From Chloroflexota bacterium (GTDB lineage: Bacteria; Chloroflexota; Anaerolineae; Anaerolineales; UBA11579), in NCBI GenBank assembly GCA_013112575.1, contig JABFGG010000010.1, positions 62,001-126,000 on the forward strand: DNA of 64,000 bases. The letters are read 5' to 3'. A program made the position numbers and the translations under genes. Within the stretch, counting starts at the first letter, position 1; every line of letters starts with the position of its first letter. Below the pieces are notes generated by a model. The model had not been told where the DNA came from. It did no database searches and saw only the letters and a list, made by a program, of their open reading frames with translations. This document shows, in pieces, positions 1-8,782 of the stretch.

Positions 1-1590
1 ACGCTTGACCTCAATATGTTCCGGCTTACCAAAACTAACTTGCCGCAAGAGGGGTTCCGCTAAAGGTTTTAGGGCGGCCAGTTCATAAACTAAAGCCGAA
101 TTGAACATCACATCCGCATTATCCTGATAAGGGAAGATATAGTTGCTTTCCCCACGCCGCACTGATTCCCAACGCTGGATCGTGTCTGAAGGCGAGTAGC
201 CACGTTCACGCGCATCGCGCACAATACGCCGGATAAGCCGTGTATCCGTGGTGGACACACGATTGTGCCGGTCGAGGTTGAGCTGGGTCAGTGCCGAAAG
301 GTAAACGCGGAAGGTTTTTTCTGCAGGGATAGAAGGCAATAATTCAGGGTTTAGGCCATGAATGCCTTCAATGATGATCACCTGGTCGGAGGCAAGCTGG
401 ACTTTCTCACCCTCCTCACTGATTCCCGTCAGGAAATTGTAATGGGGCAACTGGGTTTCTTCCCCGGCGATTAGCTTGACAACATCCTGATTCAGGCGCT
501 CACGATCAATAGCGTCGATGTGTTCAAAGTCAAATTCGCCGTCTTCGTCTTTGGGGGTCTTGGTGCGGTCGACAAAGAACTTATCCAATTCAAGTGCAAA
601 AGGATACAAACCATGTGCCAGTAATTGCACAGAAAGTCGCTTGGAAAAGGTGGTCTTCCCTGATGATGATGGCCCTGCTACCAACACGATGCGCACGTCA
701 TCGCGGTTAGCGATCTCAGTAGCTATAGAGGCCACACGCTGCTCGTGTAAAGCCTCCGACATCAATACGATCTCGCGGATACGCCCGGACACGATGGCAT
801 CATTGAGCGAACCGACACTAGAGATCCCAAGCAGATCCAACCAATCACCATATCGCCGGAAGGTTTCCAGCAGCTTGGGCACAGTCCGCACCGGAGAGAG
901 TTCCAGGGGCTTGGATTGTCGCGGGAAGCGCAATACGAAACCGCCTCCTGCCAATACAAGGTCGAAGAGCTTGAGATATCCACTCGAAGGCACCATGTAA
1001 CCATGATGGTAGTCCCGGAAGCCACCCAGGTCATACAAGACCAGGTAATCCTTTTTGCGGTGCTTCAATAGCCGGACCTTGTCGTCCATATTGTGTTCGG
1101 TAAAGAAATCGATGCCTTCCTCTATAGGCACTTCAGTGCGCTCGAAGGGTGTGTCAGCATCAATGATTTCTTGCATGCGCGCTTTTAGCATTACCAGTTC
1201 GTCTTCGGTCAAAGGATCGCGCCCTTCTACATGACAGAAATAACCACCCGAAAACACAGAATGATCCACCAACAATTTGGCTTTCTTGAAGGTCTTGGCA
1301 AATGCAGCCTCAAGCAAAAAGGTCAATGAGCGGCGATAGATGCGCGTACCATCACTCGTATCGGTCGCTACCGGCACGACATTCGATTCAATATCAACTG
1401 GAAAGGTCAACTCCCGTAAAGCGCTATTTACGATTGCGCCCACGATTAAGGGCTGGTCTGCCTCCTGGATCAAGGCCAGGCAATCTCCAATCGCCGCGCC
1501 ACGCGGGGCACGCAAGCTGCGCCCATCGGGCAAATGAATCTCGACTTCTTTGCTGGCATCGACGAATTGAATATCTTTATTTTTGCTCAT
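1..1590 (-). CDS. TGS-domain uridine kinase-like nucleoside kinase (3' end cut by window)
   Basis: The frame opens at ATG 1588-1590 and stays open for 530 codons to the window edge, so the C-terminus is missing. The first ~65 residues look like a TGS/ubiquitin-like domain, followed by a region resembling the second additional domain of threonyl-tRNA synthetase. A P-loop kinase domain follows, with Walker A GPSSSGKTT at about residues 306-314 and a later YNFLTG segment typical of the phosphoribulokinase/uridine kinase family. Family members of this architecture are usually about 550 residues, so only some 20-30 are probably lost. The likely role is phosphorylation of uridine or a related nucleoside in pyrimidine salvage; the substrate is not proven. 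It is divergent to the DUF1800 gene. Confidence 0.85.
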   Translation of the reverse strand, partial: MSKNKDIQFVDASKEVEIHLPDGRSLRAPRGAAIGDCLALIQEADQPLIVGAIVNSALRELTFPVDIESNVVPVATDTSDGTRIYRRSLTFLLEAAFAKTFKKAKLLVDHSVFSGGYFCHVEGRDPLTEDELVMLKARMQEIIDADTPFERTEVPIEEGIDFFTEHNMDDKVRLLKHRKKDYLVLYDLGGFRDYHHGYMVPSSGYLKLFDLVLAGGGFVLRFPRQSKPLELSPVRTVPKLLETFRRYGDWLDLLGISSVGSLNDAIVSGRIREIVLMSEALHEQRVASIATEIANRDDVRIVLVAGPSSSGKTTFSKRLSVQLLAHGLYPFALELDKFFVDRTKTPKDEDGEFDFEHIDAIDRERLNQDVVKLIAGEETQLPHYNFLTGISEEGEKVQLASDQVIIIEGIHGLNPELLPSIPAEKTFRVYLSALTQLNLDRHNRVSTTDTRLIRRIVRDARERGYSPSDTIQRWESVRRGESNYIFPYQDNADVMFNSALVYELAALKPLAEPLLRQVSFGKPEHIEVKR

Positions 1591-1700
1591 TAATTTTTTA
1601 GAAACCTCTTCTCCAAATGGGGGCAGGTATTTTAGCAGGTTTTACAGTTCGTTTACACCCATCTAAAGCCCAGAAAACTTGTGCCCCTTATCCTCGTAGC

Positions 1701-3227
1701 ATGACACAACTAACGCGCAATGATTTCCTCAAACTTTCCGGCCTGGCTGCCGCTATGACGGCACTTTCCGCCTGCCAACCACTGTTTGGTGATAGCGGTC
1801 CTTCCGGGGCGGTGATGCGTGAAGCACAGGTACTTGGTTCCCCACTGTCCGGTAGCCCAGACGAGGATTGGGTACTAATGTGTACTTTGCATCGCATCAG
1901 CTTCGGCCCCACCCCAAACGAAGTTGAGCGCGCTCGTGAGATCGGAATTGAAAACTATATTGATGAACAACTAAACCCGGAGCGTGTTGAAGAAACTGAT
2001 CTACCGACCGACATCCTCAACAGCCTGACACTACTTGGCATGAACCCCCAGGAATTGTTTGAGCTGGAGATGCGCGGTCGCATCATCGGTGAGCTCACCG
2101 CCAATGCCCTGCTACGCTGTGCCTACTCCAAGCGGCAGCTCAATGAACTGATGGTCGACTTCTGGACCAACCACTTCAACATCCACGCCGCCGGAAACCC
2201 CGAAGGAGTTCTTAAGGTGCGTGACGACCTTGAAGTCATTCGCCCCAATGCATTGGGCAATTTTGGCGATCTACTACACGCATCTGCCACCAGTCCGGCC
2301 ATGTTGACCTATCTAGATAATGCCTCCAACACCAAAAACGGCCCCAACGAGAACTATGCCCGTGAGCTTTTAGAACTGCACACAATGGGAGTCGATGGTG
2401 GCTACACGCAATTAGACGTAGAAGAGGTGGCACGCGCCTTTACAGGCTGGAGTGTGGTCGGCCCTCGCCGTCGCCTTTTCGCCGATGGCACGCCGGGCGA
2501 TTTTGTATTTCAAGCTAACTTACATGACGAAGGTGAAAAGCTGGTATTAGGCAAGACGATCACCAGTAGCGGCATCGAAGAAGGTCAGGCGATTATCGAC
2601 CTGCTGGTTGACCACCCCTCCACCGCCGAATACATCAGCACCAAACTCGTGCGCCGATTCGTGGCCGATGAACCGCCAAGGTCTCTCATCACTCGTGCCG
2701 CTGAGACGTTTACGAACACAAGCGGTGACATTCCTCAGGTCATGAGCACCATTCTGCACTCCGATGAGTTCAAAGCTTCCTTGGGGCAAAAGGTCAAACG
2801 CCCCCTGGAGATATTCGTATCGGCACTGCGTCTGACCAATGCCTCGATCCAATTCCCCAACCGCTCACTGGCCCCTCATCTGACATTCATGGGCCAGCCC
2901 CTCTATCGTTGGGAAACCCCGGATGGCTACCCTGACACTGCTGATGCCTGGCTGGGCACCTCAGGAACGTTGTCGCGCTGGAACTATGTTTTGGCCTTAG
3001 CCTTCAACACGATGCCTGGTGTAGAGATTAATTGGGAAGCATTGGTTGAAGATACTACAACCCACGAGGAGATCATCGACCAACTCGGTTATCGTTTTAT
3101 CGGTCAGACCCTACCAGAAGAAGCACGTCAGATCGTATTGGATTTCGCAGGGCAAATTGATGAAGAGTTCCTCTTGCCTGGCATCGGGGCGTTGATACTT
3201 TCGTCACCATATTTCCAAATGCGTTGA
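1701..3227 (+). CDS. DUF1800 family exported protein
   Basis: 508 residues if started at ATG 1701. The frame is open further upstream, but this start puts a Tat-like/lipoprotein signal at the N-terminus (TRNDFLK, then a hydrophobic stretch ending LSAC). The body matches DUF1800, with NELMVDFWTNHFNIH and a later ARELLELHTMGVDGGYTQ typical of the family. Function is unknown; DUF1800 genes are commonly followed by a DUF1501 gene, as here 21 nt downstream, and the two are probably cotranscribed and exported together. There is no Shine-Dalgarno, but TATCCT at 1689-1694 ends 6 nt before the ATG, so the message may be leaderless. Confidence 0.88.
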   Translation: MTQLTRNDFLKLSGLAAAMTALSACQPLFGDSGPSGAVMREAQVLGSPLSGSPDEDWVLMCTLHRISFGPTPNEVERAREIGIENYIDEQLNPERVEETDLPTDILNSLTLLGMNPQELFELEMRGRIIGELTANALLRCAYSKRQLNELMVDFWTNHFNIHAAGNPEGVLKVRDDLEVIRPNALGNFGDLLHASATSPAMLTYLDNASNTKNGPNENYARELLELHTMGVDGGYTQLDVEEVARAFTGWSVVGPRRRLFADGTPGDFVFQANLHDEGEKLVLGKTITSSGIEEGQAIIDLLVDHPSTAEYISTKLVRRFVADEPPRSLITRAAETFTNTSGDIPQVMSTILHSDEFKASLGQKVKRPLEIFVSALRLTNASIQFPNRSLAPHLTFMGQPLYRWETPDGYPDTADAWLGTSGTLSRWNYVLALAFNTMPGVEINWEALVEDTTTHEEIIDQLGYRFIGQTLPEEARQIVLDFAGQIDEEFLLPGIGALILSSPYFQMR

Positions 3228-3248
3228 GATTACACAGGAGAACAATTT

Positions 3249-4526
3249 ATGAAACCCAATTTATCGCGCAAAGACTTTTTATCATTAGCCGGTTCATCAG
3301 CCGCTGCCTGGACCGTCTCTCCGTTACTCTCCGAGAATTACCTCCCACGGCTGACATTTTTCTCTCCTCCCGGGCAGGAGCCGCAGGGTGACGTATTGGT
3401 AGTCGTTTTCCAGCGCGGTGGCATGGATGCCCTCAATGCGGTTATTCCCCACTTTGAAGAAGAGTATTATCGCAAGCGCTCTTCCCTCGCCATTGCTGAG
3501 CCTAACAGCGGCGATGACAACAGCGGTATTGACTTGGATGGGCAGTTCGGATTGCATCCATCCTTACGACCATTGAAGGACCTATGGGATGCCCAGTCAC
3601 TTGCCATTGTGCATGCTGTTGGTTCCCCTGACCCCACCCATTCCCATTTTGATGCCATGGACTTCATGGAGCGCGGTACACCCGGGGAGAAATCTATTTC
3701 TACCGGTTGGTTGGCGCGCCACTTACAAACCGTCGCCTGGGAAAATGAGTCGCCTTTCCGCGCCGTGGGTATCGGCAATATGCTGCAATCATCACTACGC
3801 GGCCCGGTTTCTGCTACATCCATGCGCTCTATCGCCGAATTCCATCTAGGTGGCAGCACGGATTCGGCTGAACTGCTCAAATTCCAGGCTGCCGTTGCAG
3901 AGATGTACGGGCAAGGCAGCATGCTAGACCCGGTTGCTAATCTCACATTAGATGCTACCGGTACCCTCACACAAGTCATTGATGCTAACTACACTCCCAA
4001 TGGAGGCGCAGAATACCCTCAAAGCCAGTTCGGGCAGGCTCTGCTGCAGGTGGCCCAGCTTATCAAGGCTGAAGTTGGTTTGGAAGTGGCTGCGGTAGAC
4101 ATCGGTGGTTGGGACACCCATGCCACTCAAGGAGCCTTGGACGGGGCCATGCCGGATTTACTGAGTGATTTTGCCAACAGTATGGCCGCTTTTTATGCCG
4201 ACCTGGGCGACCTCACCAAGCGTGTCATAGTCGTATCCATGTCGGAGTTTGGACGCCGCTTGGAGGAAAATGCCTCAGGCGGCACCGACCATGGGCATGG
4301 CGGTGTGATGTTCGTGATGGGCAACAACGTCAATGGCGGTAAGGTATACGGCAACTGGCCCGGCCTGGCTCCCGAAAATCTCTACGGTCCCGGCGACCTG
4401 CAGATCACCACAGATTTCCGTGACGTACTCGGCGAGATCGTACAAACTCGTCTGAAGAACGACAAATTGTCTGAGGTCTTCCCGGGCTACACGGACTATA
4501 AGAACCTGGGAATCCTGAAAACCTGA
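3249..4526 (+). CDS. DUF1501 family exported protein
   Basis: 425 residues. AGGAG lies just upstream of ATG 3249. The N-terminus has a Tat-like signal (SRKDFLSLAG then an Ala-rich hydrophobic run). Family landmarks are FQRGGMDALNAVIPH, DPTHSHFDAMDFME, DIGGWDTHATQG, and near the end MSEFGRRLEENASGGTDHGHGG in two halves; these belong to the alkaline-phosphatase-like DUF1501 fold, whose His/Asp residues may bind metal. It follows the DUF1800 gene by 21 nt and ends at a strong terminator, so the pair forms one transcription unit. Substrate unknown. Confidence 0.9.
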   Translation: MKPNLSRKDFLSLAGSSAAAWTVSPLLSENYLPRLTFFSPPGQEPQGDVLVVVFQRGGMDALNAVIPHFEEEYYRKRSSLAIAEPNSGDDNSGIDLDGQFGLHPSLRPLKDLWDAQSLAIVHAVGSPDPTHSHFDAMDFMERGTPGEKSISTGWLARHLQTVAWENESPFRAVGIGNMLQSSLRGPVSATSMRSIAEFHLGGSTDSAELLKFQAAVAEMYGQGSMLDPVANLTLDATGTLTQVIDANYTPNGGAEYPQSQFGQALLQVAQLIKAEVGLEVAAVDIGGWDTHATQGALDGAMPDLLSDFANSMAAFYADLGDLTKRVIVVSMSEFGRRLEENASGGTDHGHGGVMFVMGNNVNGGKVYGNWPGLAPENLYGPGDLQITTDFRDVLGEIVQTRLKNDKLSEVFPGYTDYKNLGILKT

Positions 4527-4549
4527 GACAGTGTCCTTTTTTCACTTTG

Positions 4550-4583
4550 AATGAGCAGTCCTAGGACTGCTCATTTTCTTTTT
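4550..4583 (+). terminator. Rho-independent terminator after the DUF1800-DUF1501 unit
   Basis: A perfect 26-nt palindrome at 4550-4575 (arms AATGAGCAGTCC and GGACTGCTCATT) is followed directly by TTCTTTTT. It sits 23 nt after the DUF1501 stop codon. Confidence 0.85.
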
Positions 4584-4650
4584 CGGGAACATTTTTTATC
4601 TATCCAGCGTTATGGCTGCAACGCCAAATACATTTTTGAGGAGATGAAAA

Positions 4651-6267
4651 ATGACCCCAAAACTCACTCGCAACTTGCTTATCGCCGCTTTGGTTTTCGG
4701 CATTGTGGCATCTGCCTGTGGTGGTGCAGCAGCTACCGCTGAACCGCCAGTGGAGGCAAACGTACAAGAAGAGCCACGCTACATCGTTGAAGAGCCCGCT
4801 GCCGAAGAGCCAATGGAAGCGGAGGAAGAGTATTATGCTCCCCTGCCTTCAGCAACCCAAGCAGTCGGCCTGGATATTCCCAATGACGCTCCCTATCAGG
4901 ATAACTTCTTTGATAACTATGGCGTCAATCCCTTCCTTGACACAGAAGACGATCGCCTGTCCACCTTTGCCCTGGATGTCGATACCGGCTCATATACCAT
5001 TGCCCGCCGCTATTTGAGCGATGGCTACCTGCCAGACAATGACAGTGTCCGCGTAGAGGAATTCATCAACTACTTTGAACAGGGCTACGACTTTCCACCT
5101 GAAGGTCAGGCTTTTGCCATCCATATGGACGGTGGAGCAGCGCCCTTCACAGAAAGCATTAATTACCAGATGCTGCGCGTCGGTATCCAGGGTTATAGTG
5201 TTTTGCCGTCCGAACGCAAAGACGTCAACTTAACTTTCGTGATCGATGTATCTGGCTCCATGGATTTGGAAAACCGCCTGGAACTGGTCAAAGATGCTCT
5301 AGAACTTTTGGTTGAGCAATTGCGCCCCTCGGATATCGTCAGTATCGTGGTTTATGGCAGTCAAGCCCGCGTTGTTCTGGAGCCTACAAGTGGCGCCGAA
5401 GCTGGCACTATCCTATCGGCTATCAACCGCTTGCAACCAGAAGGCTCAACCAATGCTGAAGCCGGCTTGCAATTGGGCTATGAGATGAACCTGAGAGGCT
5501 TCAATGCCGAAGGCATCAACCGCGTGATATTGTGCTCTGATGGAGTTGCCAATGTGGGCAATACCGGTGCTGGAAGCATCTGGGAAACCATCGAAGCCCG
5601 AGCCAGCGAAGGCATCACCCTCACCACAGTTGGCTTCGGCATGGGCAACTACAACGACGTGCTTATGGAACAGCTTGCCGACAATGGCGACGGCCATTAC
5701 GCCTATGTAGACACCCTGAATGAGGCCGAACGGCTATTCGAAGATAACCTGACGAGCACCCTACAAGTCATTGCCATGGATGCCAAAGTACAGGTTGATT
5801 TCAACCCGGCCGTGGTTTCCCGCTACCGCCTTGTAGGTTTTGAGAACCGTGCCATTGCCGATGAAGACTTCCGCGACGACACTGTAGATGCTGGGGAAGT
5901 TGGGGCTGGACACAGCGTCACCGCCCTCTATGAGATCAAACTGCATCCAGAAGCTGTTGGCGAAGTCGCTACTGTGTACCTGCGCTGGCAAGACCCTGAT
6001 ACTCGCGAAGTCATTGAGTTAGGCGAGATTTTCTTCAGTCAGGATCTGGCAGACAACTTTGCTGAAACTAGCCCATACTTCCAGTGGACAGTGCTGGTAG
6101 CCGAGTTCGCCGAGGTGCTGCGCGAAAGTTACTGGGCCCAAAGCAGCAGCATGGCTGCCATCATGGAAGAAAGCCAGCGTGTCAGCCGCCTGCTGGATTT
6201 GAACCCAGATGTCCTCGAATTCGTAAGTTTAGTGGAAGTTGCAAACCGACTCGTATCAGCGCAATAA
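4651..6267 (+). CDS. von Willebrand factor A domain lipoprotein, YfbK-like
   Basis: 538 residues; GAGGAGATG precedes ATG 4651. A lipoprotein signal ends at SAC about residue 24, then a Glu-rich linker of about 40 residues. A YfbK-type N-terminal region (STFALDVDTGSYTIARRYL) is followed by a vWA domain with an intact MIDAS motif (VIDVSGSM) near residue 200 and a C-terminal DUF3520-like region. The family is annotated as Ca-activated chloride channel-like or YfbK. It probably acts as a surface-anchored adhesion or scaffold protein; the ligand is unknown. It lies between two terminators and is probably monocistronic. Confidence 0.88.
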   Translation: MTPKLTRNLLIAALVFGIVASACGGAAATAEPPVEANVQEEPRYIVEEPAAEEPMEAEEEYYAPLPSATQAVGLDIPNDAPYQDNFFDNYGVNPFLDTEDDRLSTFALDVDTGSYTIARRYLSDGYLPDNDSVRVEEFINYFEQGYDFPPEGQAFAIHMDGGAAPFTESINYQMLRVGIQGYSVLPSERKDVNLTFVIDVSGSMDLENRLELVKDALELLVEQLRPSDIVSIVVYGSQARVVLEPTSGAEAGTILSAINRLQPEGSTNAEAGLQLGYEMNLRGFNAEGINRVILCSDGVANVGNTGAGSIWETIEARASEGITLTTVGFGMGNYNDVLMEQLADNGDGHYAYVDTLNEAERLFEDNLTSTLQVIAMDAKVQVDFNPAVVSRYRLVGFENRAIADEDFRDDTVDAGEVGAGHSVTALYEIKLHPEAVGEVATVYLRWQDPDTREVIELGEIFFSQDLADNFAETSPYFQWTVLVAEFAEVLRESYWAQSSSMAAIMEESQRVSRLLDLNPDVLEFVSLVEVANRLVSAQ

Positions 6268-6286
6268 GTGTGTTCTTGACTAATTT

Positions 6287-6341
6287 GCAGGGGCTGGTTG
6301 GCGAGGCTTTGCATCGCATAAACCAGCCCCTGCGATTCGTT
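6287..6341 (+). terminator. Terminator after the vWA lipoprotein gene
   Basis: A 13-bp stem, 6287-6299 with 6321-6333 (CAGGGGCTGGTT against AACCAGCCCCTG), has a 21-nt loop and is followed by a short T-rich stretch (GATTCGTTTTC). The loop is longer than usual. Confidence 0.6.
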
Positions 6342-6402
6342 TTCATAAATGTCTCATCCCACATCGTTATAATTTCCTTAAATACAGATCAGGGAGTACA
6401 TC

Positions 6403-8208
6403 TTGAAACGTTCATATCTCATCGCCATAGCAATTATGCTGTTTGCCTGCACATTCTCTACGACAGGGCAATCAGTTACATCCCAGCCTGACCCCACAGA
6501 TTCCCCACAAGAGGAAACCAGTGTTCCCACTGAAATCCCTATATTGCCAACTCCGGCCAGTGCGGAAGCAGGCGATGCCGGTCTTGGTGATCCTTATTTT
6601 CCAGAACTGGGCAACAGCGGTTACGATGTGCAACATTACACGCTTGAGATCAGTGTAGATATGGAAGCAGAAGAAATCGAGGCTACGGTAGGCATTCTGG
6701 CAACTGCCTCACAGGACCTATCAAGTTTTAACCTCGATTTCCTGGGATTTGACATTACGAGCATCACTATTAATGGCGAAGAAGCCAGCTTTGAACGCGC
6801 CGGAGGAGAACTGACCGTTTTCCTTCCACTACCCATACCTCTTGGTGGTGAATTCCTCACAAACATTGCATACAGTGGCACCCCAGGAGAAGGGGTTAGT
6901 GCAGGGCCGCAATATTCAGTGGGTTGGGATTTTTACCGAGACGGCGTTTTTGTAGCGGGCGAACCCTCTGGGTCTGCTGGTTGGTTCCCGCTTAATGAGC
7001 ACCCTCTGGATAAAGCCACCTATTCCTTCGCCATCACTGTCCAGAAACCCTTTGAAGCGGCCGCCAATGGTGAACTGCAAGAGGTCATCGAAAACGAGGA
7101 TGGTAGCCGCACGTATTTATGGGAACACGATTTCCCAATGGCAAATTATCTAGTGACTATTGGAGTGGCCGATTTTGATATAGAAGCAGAAACAGGTCCC
7201 AATGGTTTGCCTGTGCGCAATTACTTTCATCACGAGGTTTCCGATGCAGTGCGCAATGACTTCGATAACCAGGTTGAGATGATCGAATTCTTTGAATCAA
7301 TTTTCGGGCCTTATCCCTTTGAAGCCTATGGCGTGATCGTGCATGACCTGGATTTTGGCTTCGCATTGGAAACCCAAACCCTTTCGGTCTTCGGCACCGG
7401 CTTTACCAATGAAACCGTAGTCTCTCACGAATTGGCCCACCAGTGGTTCGGCAATTCAGTGACCCTCTCGAATTGGCAAGACATCTGGCTGAACGAGGGA
7501 TTTGCCACCTATTCCAGTATCCTTTGGGCCGAGAATGCCTATGGCAGCCAGGCTGCAAACAATGAAATCACTGCCATGTATGAAGGTATGGCCCCCGGGG
7601 AACCTTTCCAATCGGTATCGCCATCAGGCCTCAGCCGCTTTCTTAGGGATATTGATGCAAACGACCCATTATCAGTTGAGCAGGCAGAACAAGCTATAGA
7701 CGCAATTTTCCAGAATCAGATCGAAGAGACTGAGATCGGTGAACTGAAAAGTCAGATCCCAGAAGATGGTATTAGCAACAGAGACTTCCGTGACCTTATC
7801 GACGGTTTGAACTTCAATCAGATCATCGTGACGTCATCCAGTCTCAGTGCTTTTGCCAATGCGGTTGGCGACGAAAGTTCGAATTTCACTGAGCCCAGGA
7901 TTTTCCCACCTCCGGGCGATCCCAGTGCCGATAACCTTTTTAGCGGAAGCGTTTACCAACGCGGGGCACTTACATTACATGCCTTACGGCTTGAAATAGG
8001 CGACGAGGCTTTTTTCGAAATCCTGAGAACCTACGCTGACCGCTTCAAGTACAGCAATGCCTCAACCGAAGATTTCATATCCCTGGCCGAGGAGATCAGC
8101 GGGCAAGAGCTATCCGATTTCTTTGATGGCTGGCTCTATGAGGAGGATATCCCTGACATTCCTCAAATGGACTTGTTCCGAGAAGACTACGCCGTTGGCG
8201 GTAATTGA
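6403..8208 (+). CDS. M1 family (gluzincin) metallopeptidase, lipoprotein
   Basis: 601 residues from a TTG start at 6403, chosen because it gives a signal peptide with lipobox LFAC at about residue 15 and follows AGGGAG. The aminopeptidase N-like fold is shown by the zinc site HELAH at residues 342-346 and the third ligand E365 in NEGFATY, giving HEXXHX18E. The C-terminus (GSVYQRGALTLHALR to DFFDGWLYEEDIP) matches the end of the M1 catalytic domain. Between them, at about residues 395-510, lies an acidic stretch that M1 domains normally lack. It is anchored outside the membrane and probably trims peptides. The DinB gene follows 11 nt later. Confidence 0.88.
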   Translation: MKRSYLIAIAIMLFACTFSTTGQSVTSQPDPTDSPQEETSVPTEIPILPTPASAEAGDAGLGDPYFPELGNSGYDVQHYTLEISVDMEAEEIEATVGILATASQDLSSFNLDFLGFDITSITINGEEASFERAGGELTVFLPLPIPLGGEFLTNIAYSGTPGEGVSAGPQYSVGWDFYRDGVFVAGEPSGSAGWFPLNEHPLDKATYSFAITVQKPFEAAANGELQEVIENEDGSRTYLWEHDFPMANYLVTIGVADFDIEAETGPNGLPVRNYFHHEVSDAVRNDFDNQVEMIEFFESIFGPYPFEAYGVIVHDLDFGFALETQTLSVFGTGFTNETVVSHELAHQWFGNSVTLSNWQDIWLNEGFATYSSILWAENAYGSQAANNEITAMYEGMAPGEPFQSVSPSGLSRFLRDIDANDPLSVEQAEQAIDAIFQNQIEETEIGELKSQIPEDGISNRDFRDLIDGLNFNQIIVTSSSLSAFANAVGDESSNFTEPRIFPPPGDPSADNLFSGSVYQRGALTLHALRLEIGDEAFFEILRTYADRFKYSNASTEDFISLAEEISGQELSDFFDGWLYEEDIPDIPQMDLFREDYAVGGN

Positions 8209-8219
8209 GGAAACCCAAG

Positions 8220-8729
8220 ATGGATAATTTTTTCTTGAAGCAGCAGTTAAAGGACAATGCTAAACGCATCACTGCTCTTGTTCAAGGTGTTTCACAGGAA
8301 GAATCACAGTGGAAACCCGATTCGGAAAACTGGTCTATCCTTGAGGTGGTCAACCACCTCTACGATGAGGAAATGCATGACTTCCGTGTGCGCCTTGATT
8401 GCATTTTGCATCACCCGGACAAGCCTTGGCCTGCCATCGATCCACAAGGCTGGGTCACAGAACGTAAATACAACGAGCGCGATCTGACCAAGTCGCTGGA
8501 GAATTTCCTCGACGAACGTAGGAAGTCACTGGATTGGCTGGAGGCACTCGGTGAACCAGATTGGGATACGCTATACAAATCCGAATTCGGTGAGATGAAA
8601 GCCGGAGACATGTTCAGCGCATGGGTGACACACGACCAACTGCATATGCGACAACTGGTCGAACTGCATAGGAAGCTGACCGAAGAAAAAACACAGCCGT
8701 ACGACATGGGCTACGCAGGAGATTGGTAA
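8220..8729 (+). CDS. DinB family protein
   Basis: 169 residues. ATG 8220 is chosen because GAGG lies 8 nt upstream; an upstream in-frame TTG would overlap the peptidase stop. The sequence is an all-helical DinB/YfiT-like four-helix bundle (EVVNHLYDEEMHD early, THDQLHMRQLVEL late); the His residues of these segments match the metal-binding triad of the superfamily. Members include thiol transferases and proteins of unknown role. It is 11 nt after the M1 peptidase gene and probably cotranscribed with it. Specific function unknown. Confidence 0.85.
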   Translation: MDNFFLKQQLKDNAKRITALVQGVSQEESQWKPDSENWSILEVVNHLYDEEMHDFRVRLDCILHHPDKPWPAIDPQGWVTERKYNERDLTKSLENFLDERRKSLDWLEALGEPDWDTLYKSEFGEMKAGDMFSAWVTHDQLHMRQLVELHRKLTEEKTQPYDMGYAGDW

Positions 8730-8731
8730 GC

Positions 8732-8762
8732 AAAACGGGAGCCAGTTGGCTCCCGTTTTTTT
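8732..8762. terminator. Bidirectional terminator between DinB and gcvPB
   Basis: A near-perfect 13-bp stem (8732-8744 with 8747-8759, arms AACGGGAGCCA and TGGCTCCCGTT) has a 2-nt centre. It is flanked by A-run and T-run, so it can serve the DinB gene on plus and gcvPB on minus. Confidence 0.85.
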
Positions 8763-8782
8763 GTATTCATAAATCGCTTTGG

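Noticed and set aside
1617-1700. Longer N-terminus for the DUF1800 protein
   Set aside because: It would push the signal peptide inside the protein; the shorter start restores it.
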